Of a DNA stretch of 64,000 bases, positions 44,724 through 54,110 are shown piece after piece. Position numbers and translations under genes: made by a program. Position 1 is the stretch's first letter, and every line of letters starts with the position of its first letter. The stretch comes from Cryptomeria japonica (lineage: Eukaryota > Streptophyta > Pinopsida > Cupressales > Cupressaceae). A model generated the notes under the pieces. That model searched no databases, had not been told where the DNA came from, and was given only the letters and a program-made list of their open reading frames with translations. The stretch is taken from positions 549,228,488-549,292,487 of the forward strand of contig NC_081412.1 in the NCBI RefSeq assembly GCF_030272615.1, given 5' to 3'.

Positions 44724-47455
44724 ATGGCTTCCGCACCACATGCTAGCTCTAGTGCACCTATTGATTCTGTAGACTTCATTCAATGGAAGGCAAAATACAA
44801 TGCCCTATCTCAAATACCTGCTGGTGTTATAGTGGAAGAAGGCATTTCCAATTTCATTGACTATAAGATTGAAGACCTAGGATCTCTAATGATCCATTCC
44901 CAGTTGAGTTTGTTCTATGGGAAGGATAAGAAGATTAAACCGAAATTTAGCATTCTAGAAAAGAAGAAACTTCACAATGCAGTCTATTTTCTTGAAGAAT
45001 TTTCAGATGATCACATTTGCATTATTCTGAGCAGAGTACATGGTGATAAAATGTACTTAGAGTGGAGACATGATATTACACCAGAAGAAATTTATGCCAT
45101 CACTAGTTTCTACAACATCGGTAAAGTGCCAGCCCTAAGGAAGATTAGCAAAACAAAAATGACCAAGCTCACCGGTTCTGTGAGCGATTCATGAGGAATG
45201 ACTGTCAACTCCATCAAGGATGATCTTGTCAAATATGGATGTATGGTGATAGGATATCGGACATTCCATGCCAGCAGAATCAACTCTGTCTCTGCTATAG
45301 CAGTAAATGCCGCCTACAGGATGATCAAGGAAGATGCATCATTTGATTTGTGCACCTATATGCAAAGACAACTTCTGTTGAACCTCAAGTCGATCAAACA
45401 AGAAAATGCCTTGAGATTTAAGTTTGGACAACTATTGGTTGGGTTGTTCTTCTACTTCCAAGGCTACTTTCCAGGAGTAGGTGATATTCAGTGGTCTGCT
45501 GACCAACCGGTGACAAAAAAAATCAAGGAAAGCCTACAAGTGGTTGGAACCGGTCATCCGGAAGTGCTAAACAAATACTTTGATGAGTTCAAATGCAAAA
45601 TGAACCAAAGGATAAGAATATCCAGTGATATTGTCAAAAAGTATGAGGAGGACATCTGCTTCACCATCAAAGTTGATGAGTGCATAATGGAGGTGGTTGA
45701 GCCTAGATAGGAAGAAGTGGAACCGATGGGATATGAGGTAATGTATGACATGCTAGATGGGTATGCCTCTACCCTACTTGCCATAGGGTTACACTAGTTA
45801 AAGAACCCTCAGTAAAGAAGGGAAAGGTAGTGTCTTCAGCATCGGTACCGGTTACTGCAGCAAGTCCCAAAGTGACCAAGCGATCACGAGTAAAGAAAAA
45901 TCAGAAGCAGCACCCACCAAAGTCTTTGAGAGGAAGTGGAAAACAAAAAGAAATACACCAGACTCAAAGGACACTATCTCTGAAGAATAGCCTAAAAAGA
46001 CCAGGCAATCAAGGAAAAAGACAAAGAATGAACTAGCAACATCTACACCGATAAATATTGATATTTCTTCTTACAAACCTTTGACACGTTGTCAAAGAAC
46101 AATTAAGAATATTACAAGAAAAGTGCTTGGTGATTTGAAAGAGTGCTTTGATGATTTTAATGATGATGAAAAGGAAGAAGTTGAATAGGAAGTCATTAAT
46201 TATTTATGTATTAATGATCAGTGGCCTTCAGAAATTAAGTCTGAGACACCTGATTCTTTATATAATTCTTTAGATAACAAATAACACATTGTCGTAGAGA
46301 AACAACAGGAAATAAGAGAATAAGTATTTGCACAATACTTCACTACTGTGCCAAAATCAGAATTGTATGAAGTGGTGGAGAGATATAAGGGCCTCTTCTT
46401 CATGAGAAGAAGAAGACTCCTGTTGCTGGAAGGAAAAGTTTTGGAAGTGGTGAAAGATACCCACTCCCTTTCTCAATCAGCTTTAAGATTGTATCAAGTA
46501 GCTGAAGCCAATGAAAAGGCTGAGCAAGAACCAGAAATCACTCAACTGGATGAAATATATAACAGTGAAGGAGAACCAGTCACCACTCAATTGGACCCAA
46601 TTAATGTTGATGCCTTGAATGGTGACAATGTTATTCCAGATGCACCAGCAGAAACAGAAGGTCAAGAAAAATAGGAGGAAGAAAAGACAAAACAGGTAGG
46701 AAAAGAAGCAAAAGGAAGAAGAAAAGAAAGAGGAAGAGAAGAGAAGGGAGGAAGAAAAGAGAAAGGAAGAGGAGAATAAGAAACAAGAAGAAGAGAAGAA
46801 GAAGAAGGAAGCGGAATAGGAAGAGGAGAAGAAAAAGGAAGAAGAGAAGAGAAAGGAAGAGGAGAAGAAAAAGGAAGAAGAGAAGAAAAAGGAAGAGGAA
46901 AATAAAAAGGAAGAGGAGAAGAAGAAGCAAGAAGAGGAGAAGAAGAAGAAAGATGAAGATGAAGAGAAGCAAAAAGAAGAGGAGAAAATGAAGGCAGAAG
47001 AGGACAAGAAAAGAGAAAAAGAGAAAGAGGAAGTGACACAGAGCACTCAGATAGAGACTCCAAAGGCAACCGGTAGTCAAGCCAAACCGAGTGACATTAC
47101 CAGTCCCATTGACCTCTAGTCTACAAATGAATCAGAGCTGCTGCAGAGCATTAAGCTTGCTCAAGAGCAATTGGATGCTCTAAGGAGGAAAAAGGAGGAA
47201 GATGTTATCCAAACTGTAGTGGAAACAATCACCAATTTGATACCCGGTACAAACCTCCCCAGCACTGATTCCTCACTTGCCTAATTAAAGCTTCTATGTA
47301 TAGTTGTGGAAGACCAAGTCCAAAGCCTGGAAGAAGTTGCAGAAGCAAATGCCAAGAAGGAGCATGAAAAGGCTCTGAACATTTCGTTGGTGAAGAAGTT
47401 GAATGCGCTTCTGGTGCAGGAGCACCTAGCTTCATTTCATCACAGGATTGATAGT
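44724..47455 (+). pseudogene. ORF2 of the non-autonomous element, N-terminal and KE-rich parts (unknown function)
   Basis: The ATG at 44724 (ATCATGGCTTCC) opens a frame MASAPHASSSAPIDSVDFIQ. It runs to 45710 with one TGA at 45192, then continues with frame changes. Residues 1-330 look globular and mixed alpha-helical (YMQRQLLLNLKSIKQEN, LVGLFFYFQGYFPG). A basic Ser/Lys-rich segment follows (45830-46036), then an acidic helical segment (46348-46674). A Lys/Glu repeat (46680-47035) comes next, and a helical tail of the form LAQEQLDALRRKKEED ends this part. No enzyme motif is recognisable. It could be a helper or structural protein peculiar to this element group. Confidence 0.55.
46675..47035 (+). 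repeat. Nearly pure purine tract encoding a Lys/Glu repeat
   Basis: About 360 bp with very few pyrimidines on the plus strand, made of degenerate GAAGAGGAGAAGAAAAAGGA-type units of about 30 bp. In the ORF2 frame it encodes KKEEEK repeats. The long minus-strand ORFs (46483-47080, Phe/Ser/Leu-rich) are mirror images of this and not genes. Confidence 0.85.
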
Positions 47456-49893
47456 AGGTTTGATTTTTATTAGTTTTGAGTTGGAAAGTTTGTCTAAGAT
47501 GTTTTTGAGTTGTTCTAAGTTGTTTGGATGAGTTTTGAACTCATTGTGTTGTCATGTTTCCTGTTTTCATCTTTTTGCTCAAAGTTGCCAGTTTGGAGTT
47601 GCCTAGCAAAATGTTGGGAAAAGTGAGTTTTCTATGTGTTTTTGTTTTGAAAAGTTTTTAGACATGCTATGTGCTTAGTTTTTAGGTGTGAGTAGTGTTC
47701 TTAGGTTATTGGCAGTCTTTGAGATCAACCTTGCATCATCTAGGCATCAAAAGTTGTCATTTTAGACATGAAAATGTCAAATTTGAGTGCTCTTGGATAT
47801 GTACCTATCTGTATAGGAGGATAAATGACTTGTAGAGGTATTTATACTCCTACTTTAACCATTGTAAGGGTTGATCTTGTGAAGATATCAAGGAATTGAA
47901 AGTTTGCACTAGTTTTTTACCTTGTTTTTCTCTAAGTTTTAACTCCATGTGAGCAGCAGTCCGTATGCCTACTGTACTTGGCCATACTATTCTTACATTT
48001 TCAAGTTCTCTTATGCTTCTTGAATCTTTTCCCTTTGGTGGCTTCAAATTTCATTAAGTTTTGAGTTCTAAGCAAAATTATTTGGTTTTGACAGTTTCAC
48101 TGCCTTGTCTATGAAATTGGCAAGGATGCTTGACCAACTTGGCTTCTTGAAGCCCTAAATGTTCATGGCTTCCCAAGAACTAGTTGGTCAACTTGTAAGA
48201 TATGTAAATACATGTACTTATTTCAAAAATGTAGGTGCAAGAAGTTTTGTGGCCATGGAGCCCTAGGCAAGTGTGCCATTTGGCTAGGGTCTTTGAAGAG
48301 GTTTGATGCTTTGCTCTTCTATAGCAAATGCATTCATCAGGTGGACAAACCTGTTTTGATGTTTAAAGTTGTATGTGAAAGCAAAGAGGCTTTATAAACC
48401 ATGATAAGGATGGTTGCATTTTTCAGTTTGTGAAAATTGTGTAAAAAAATAGCGAGTCACTATTTTAGTGTTGGTTTGCACTCATTTGCTTACTCTCCAC
48501 CATGTATTGGTGTTTGTAAAACCTTGTATCTCCTTTTATTTGTTTTCAAACAAGAACAAGGAGTGGTCTTTGACCCTGCCCATGGGTTTTGAGATTGCCA
48601 AGATCAATTAATGATCCTTTAGGCAAAGTTGTAATGCCCAGCTGGCTATAACAGTCAATTATGATTGATTTTTGCATTTTAGTTGTGTTGTTTATGCAAT
48701 CTTCCTCTTCCAAATAGTAGGTATGAAGGAAAAAAAACATCCAAAGATAGAGAATTGATCAAAAACACCAGATAGACCTTTTAAAAAGATTTTTGACAGT
48801 TGTAAATGCAGGTTAAAGTGAAAATGCAATGAAAGGGGCAAAGTGCAGTGATAACTAGTTTGACAGTGAATGATTCATTGGTTTGTAATTTGCCTAATGC
48901 CTTTTTGTGTAGGGATAATGTGGTTCCCCTTTGTCTCTAATGTTAGACATGTTTACATGTTTTGAATGTAATTGGTACTCATGCAATGATGTGTTTGTGC
49001 AAAGCAAGAAAGGAAAAGTTGTAAATGTTGCACACTCCTTATGAGCATCTTTTGTAGAACCTTGTTCTCTAACCCTTGAAGGTTTAAAAATACTTTATCT
49101 TGGCCTAATTAGTATGTGTCATGGTAGAACTAAGGTTGCTTGATTCACATTGAAGGTTTCTAGCTTGTAAGTTGATACTTGCCACCAAAACCCTTGCAAA
49201 CCCTTCTTTTTGCACCCATTTTTGGGACAGTCATCGAGGAGGCCTAATGGACCCTAAGACTTATACAATCCTCAAGAACTTCCAAAAGGGCATCAGAATA
49301 TAAGGTTCTTTTTGTCTGGAAGTCCATCGTTGGAGCAGGATGAGCACAAAACCCCAAAAAGAGGGCTAATTCCTTGTAGCCCGTTTTAGGCCTAAAATTT
49401 GGTTTTTTGTCAAATCAGGTACACAAAGGAAGGTTGTAAAGCATAAAACCCATCAAATCTAGTTGAAACAAGTTAATCTTGCATGCCTTTAACACATTTG
49501 GTGAGGTAGACTCCATAAGTTAGCTTGTAGCACTTGTGAAGGATTACTACGCTCCAAACCATAGAAGACCAAAGACACCCATGGGGGTAGAACTTGACAC
49601 AAACTTGCACTTCATCAAGAGGAGACCTTGTGTAGTCAGAGAACAGGTCAGGGATAGAGGAAATGAGTTCCAATTGAGAGAGTAAGGTGTTAGACTACAA
49701 AGCCTAAAACAATGGAGTTGAAGCCCTTGAGCAACCAAGGAGTGTTTGACTTAGGGAGGTGGATCAAGGAGAGTTGCTAGGTTGCCTATAAGCTCTTTGC
49801 ACTCTGATTTTGGTGACTACACCTTGAAACTAGCAAAGGACCTATCACTTACCAAAAAATACAAGCCTATTGGGCAACCCCTTTACCCTACCT
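47456..49893. other. 2.4-kb segment interrupting ORF2, probable insertion
   Basis: Coding-like sequence stops near 47455 and resumes near 49894 with the same helical style. Between them lies T-rich, non-coding sequence with no long frame. Its left edge reads GTAGGTTTGATTTT and its right edge TTTACCCTACC, so there is a short GTAGG/CCTAC inverted pair. I could not find a target duplication or a coding domain and do not assign it to a family. Confidence 0.4.
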
Positions 49894-50412
49894 CCCTATC
49901 AGCTTCAGTCAGAACTTCAGAAGGCACAGAAGGACATCAGAGATGCAATAGATGAGGGAAATCTACTACTCAGCAAGATATATCAACCTCATCTATTCTA
50001 TGATGATGTGCTCACTTAGAAAGACAAACTGCAATCTGATATGCAGTCATTCATAAGCACCTTCAAAATTCCATATGATTCCTTATCCACATATGGACAA
50101 ACCGCTCACCGGTTTCAACTCTAGTCTACAAGAATTGAGGTAGAGATAAGCAACCGAACACGTAATTTGTAGGAACTTCAACTAGTCCTACTACCAAGAC
50201 TACAAATTCTCCAGAAATGCTACCTCAATCTAGATGCCCTAACAATCACTCAAGAGATGAGTACCATGGATGCCATGGAGGAGCAGGTTTATCAGATGCA
50301 AATGGAGAATGAGGTTGCTACCTCATTGCTTGAATCATGGTCTTTATCCATGAAGACATTGATGCAGGATTTTAAATCAGTTTTTGACAAGTTTCACTCT
50401 TTATTCTCATAA
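49894..50412 (+). pseudogene. ORF2, C-terminal coiled-coil part
   Basis: The frame reads YQLQSELQKAQKDIRDAIDE and later SMKTLMQDFKSVFDKFHSLF, ending with a TAA at 50410. Stops interrupt at about 50017 and 50126 and at a few later sites. It is helical and charged, a plausible oligomerisation tail. Confidence 0.5.
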
Positions 50413-50713
50413 ACTCTTATTTTTTTAATGCTAATAGAATAGGGGTTATTCAGCTATACTTTGTCATTGTTGGCAAAGGGGGACTAGTATTTGAGTATTT
50501 GTATTTAAAATTTTAATGAGTAGTATTCTATATTTAAATTTTGATGCATGCTATGTATACTTTCATGACTATCTCTGTAAGGAAGTAGTATACATTATAT
50601 TGTCTACAAAAGGGATAGTGTATATGCTTAGGGGGAGTAATTTTGATTATGGCATGATTTTGTTGTAAGACACTTAGATGTCAAAAATTTTCCTAAGTGT
50701 TGCCATCAATGTC
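50413..50713 (+). other. 3' untranslated part of the non-autonomous element
   Basis: AT-rich sequence between ORF2 and the polypurine tract. A second, near-copy purine motif AGGGGGAGTAAT occurs at 50630-50641, and GGCAAAGGGGGACTAG at 50473. Confidence 0.5.
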
Positions 50714-50725
50714 AAAGGGGGAGAT
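50714..50725 (+). other. Polypurine tract of the non-autonomous element
   Basis: AAAGGGGGAGAT directly precedes the 3' LTR start TGTTGGCATT. Confidence 0.9.
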
Positions 50726-51946
50726 TGTTGGCATTTTTTATGATTATGTTGTGATTGTCATTGATGCACACACACTTGCTATGAGATCACTTTGTGAATG
50801 TATGAATTATGCTCAACCAATATTTGTTCCAAACCGGTATTATGTTGTAGTCTCTAGACTATTAATGTTATGCAGAAATTGTTTACCGATCTCAAGCGGT
50901 ATAAAGACCCAAGTGGCATATGGAGATCAAGCGGTTTGAAGATCCCAAGGGGAGCGGAGCAAAGGAGCCAGAAGTAGCAGTTATCATTTTCCCAATCTTC
51001 AATTTTTGTCAATCGAAAATCTATTTGAACCGGTATTACTCTGAGTTACCAACTGGTAATGGGAAAGTTGTACAAATCAGTAATACTTTGTGATGAGTTA
51101 CCAATCGGTATATTTTTGTGATGAGTTACCATCCACCGACACTTTGACGATGATTTTGTGTCATGTTATCAAATGTGTCTAGATACAATGAACCTAGGAA
51201 CTTGCAATGTAATCCTATTGGACCAACATGAAATCAGATTCCTTTTAAGGACATCAGGTCTAGGGTTTTGAGAGTGGAGAGTGTATGTAAGTGTAGCTGT
51301 TAGGTTTTGTGGTAGTTGTCAAAGTTCTTGTATGTGCGATCTTAACTAAGAAGATCAAGTTTGTGAGCTGTAATAGAGTGTGGAGTTACTGAAGACAGAA
51401 GTAATGTTGAAATGCACTAGTTATGAGCTACAATGGATCTAATCAAGTAGACTGTTCCATTTGCTACTTGTTGATTACTCACATCTTTGACAAGTCAAAA
51501 ACCCTTAACCAGGTAGGCCCATAAAATCCTTTGTAAATCCTCTAACAAGGTGGTTCACATCTATGGATCTGAAATCCTCTCACAAGGTAGTCTTTAATCG
51601 GACTTATCTCCTAATAGAGATTGAGATTCCTAACAGGATCTATTTTGGTAAAGAACATTGTATGACCTTAACCGGTCTGACCTTAACTGGTTTGGTTACT
51701 ATTCTGTAGATAGTTGTGAGTTTCATCTCACCGTGGTTTTTCCCATTTGGGTTTCCACATCAAAATCTCTTGTGTTATGGTGATTGTGCTTTTGTGGGTG
51801 AATGCCTTATTTGCTATTTAGTTTGCATGTGTTAACCGGTTTGTTTGTTAAACTGTTTTATCGGTTTACTACTAGACTGTTAAAGTGTTTAAGTACAGTA
51901 TTTTTTGGTATACTAATTCACCCCCCCCCCCTTTTAGTATTCATCA
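50726..51946 (+). repeat. 3' LTR of the non-autonomous element
   Basis: It matches 41736-42950 end to end and finishes TTAGTATTCATCA before the CATAC duplication. A C-run of 12-13 follows AATTCA near the end. Confidence 0.92.
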
Positions 51947-53580
51947 CATACAAATAATTTGTTTGAACCCAAAAGGTCACATGAGGCCCCTCTACAATAA
52001 CTCATCTCAAATTTTCAAGACTCAAATCCATTTCCGTAGAGAAAAAAAAATTCTATTGATGAAAGAATCGTAAGATGCATGCAATGTATAGTCGCAAGGT
52101 AGCCTAATTTTTGTTTCATTTGTTATGGGCATGAACCATTAGCATGAACACATCTGGGTAGGTGGGTCTATGCTAAGAATGCTCATGTTTGTCTTCTTAA
52201 CTTTCCTAAACGTTTAAGGTCATACTGTAGCTGTACTATTTCTTAACTACTCAGAGTTTAAAAAATTGTCAAACTTTGATGGGTTATTTCTCAAAATTCA
52301 GGGCACATACAAATGATTTGTTTTAACCCACAAGGTCACATAAGGTTCCTCTAGAATAACCTATCTCAAATGTTCAAGAATCAAAGCCATTTTCTTAGGG
52401 CAACAATTTTTTTGTTGATGCAAAAATCATTAGATGCATGCAATGCACAGTTGCAAGGTAGCCTAAATTTTTTTTTTGTTCATCATAGAAACAAACCATT
52501 AGTGTGAATGCATCCGATTAGGTGGGTTTATGCTAGGAATTCTATTATTTTTCTTCCCAATTCACTCAAACATTTAGGGTTATAATGTAGCAGTGCTATC
52601 TCATAAATGCCCTAAGTTCAAAAAACTATTGAACTTTGATAGGCTATTTCTCAAAAACTAGGGCACATATATGAACAATATGTATGAACCTAAAGGGTCA
52701 TGTGAAGCCCCTCTACAATAACCTATCTCATATTTTCAAGACTTGAAGTCATTTTCTTAGGGTAGCAAATTTTTTGTTGATGCAAAAATTTTCAGATGCA
52801 TGCAATGCAAAGTCGCAAGGTAGCCAAATTTTCATTATGTTTGTCATGGGCATGAACTATCAACATGAACACATTTGGTTAGGTAGGTTTATGATAGGAA
52901 TCCTCCTATTTTTCTTCTCAACTCATCCAAACATTTAGGGCCACATCGTAGCAACACTATCTCTTATGTGCCCTAAGTTTGAAAATTTGTTAAACTTTGA
53001 CGAGTTATTTCTTTAAAACTAGGACACATATGAACAATTTATTTGAGCCTACAGGGTCATGTGAGGCCCCTCTACAATAACCTATATCATATTTCTAAGA
53101 CTCAAAGCAATTTTATTAGGGTAGCATTTTTTCTTTTGATGAAAAAATCATCATATGTATACAATGCAAAGTTGCAAGGTAGCACATTTTTTGTTTTGTT
53201 CATTATGGACACAAACTGTCAGCGCAAACACATTTGGTTAGGCAATTTTATATTAGGTATGCTGCTCTTTTTCTTCCCAACTTGCTTGAATGTTTAGGAC
53301 CCTACCATAGTGACATTATCTCTTAAGTGCCCTAAGTTGAAAAAAATTTCAAACTTTGATGAGTTGTTTATCAAAAAATGAGATGCATACAAATGATTTG
53401 TTTGAACTTATAGGGTCACATGAGGCTCCTCTACAATAACCTATCTTAGATTTTTAAGACTTGAAGCCATTTTCTTGGGGTAGCAACTTTTATATAGGCG
53501 ATTTTACACTAAGCATGCTCCTATTATACTTTTCAACTCACCTAAATGTTCAAGTCCATATCATAGAAATGCATATGAAT
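51947..53580 (+). repeat. Tandem satellite, about 360-bp unit, 4.5 copies
   Basis: The anchor CATA(C/T) after GGGCA recurs at 51947, 52306, 52666, 53027 and 53386, giving periods of 359, 360, 361 and 359 bp. Each unit contains GGTCACATGAGGC, TTTGTTGATGCAAAAATC, ATGCATGCAATGCA and TTAGGTGGGTTTATG-type blocks. The last unit decays after about 53500. With the left remnant at 41562-41735 this is one array interrupted by the LTR element. Short ORFs inside are not genes. Confidence 0.9.
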
Positions 53581-53883
53581 AACCCATAATGAAATGATAA
53601 TGAGGAAGAAAAGGGTAAATATAAACTAGCAAGCCTATATTAAGCCCTAATAAAAATGATAATGCAAATGAATGGAAAGGCTAACTAAAATGAACTCCAT
53701 GACATAATGAAATGATAATGAGGATTAAAATAATAAATATAGACTAACAAGCCTATATTAAGCCCTAATGAACCTAGGACAACCCTAATGAACCTAGGAG
53801 AACTCTAATCAATATAGGGCAGCCGTAATGAATGATAATGAGGATGAAAAGGATAAATATGGACCAAAAATCCTATATTATGT
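53581..53883 (+). repeat. Three degenerate copies of an approximately 120-bp unit
   Basis: AATGAAATGATAATGAGGA starts copies at about 53589 and 53708, and a partial copy (AATGATAATGAGGATGAAAA) starts at about 53833. Each is followed by AAATATA(A/G)AC and CCTATATTA. Between copies 2 and 3 a shorter unit CCTAATGAACCTAGGA repeats. Confidence 0.75.
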
Positions 53884-54110
53884 TGAACACTACCAAATGC
53901 TAAGAGCGGGGAGGGAGGGGGGTGAATCCACATATGCTAAAAATTGAGCAGATTAAAACCATAAAATCCATTCATGGCATATGCATGAAAATAAACAACT
54001 AAAACAACAAAACATCCACACAAGTACACCAATATTTTTATGTGGATAACCCAAATTGGAAAAAGCTATGGTGAGATTCAAATTCCCAATATTTGTAATA
54101 AGTGTTGACA
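53884..54110 (-). repeat. LTR-end fragment of a copia-like element
   Basis: It contains GAGGGAGGGGGGTGAATCC (about 53920-53938) followed about 110 bp later by TATGTGGATAACCCAAATTG and AAAAGCTATGGTGAGAT. This is the same ordered pair of blocks as in the LTRs at 12509 and 36880. No internal region or partner LTR is present. Confidence 0.55.

Larger units (their letters stand above)
41736..51946 (+). mobile_element. Large non-autonomous LTR element with gag and an extra ORF, no pol
   Basis: LTRs of 1215 and 1221 bp, TSD CATAC, primer site TGGTATCAGAGC and polypurine tract AAAGGGGGAGAT define a 10.2-kb element. The interior has a gag-like ORF with four zinc knuckles and a long second ORF of unknown function. 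A 2.4-kb segment interrupts that second ORF. No protease, integrase, RT or RNase H could be found on either strand. It must have depended on proteins supplied in trans. Its signals match those of the copia element at 12509-19815. It lies inside a 360-bp satellite. Confidence 0.88.

Noticed and set aside
46483-47080. Long minus-strand ORFs of 135-187 codons rich in Phe, Ser and Leu
   Set aside because: They are the complement of the purine tract that encodes the Lys/Glu repeat in ORF2, so composition alone creates them.
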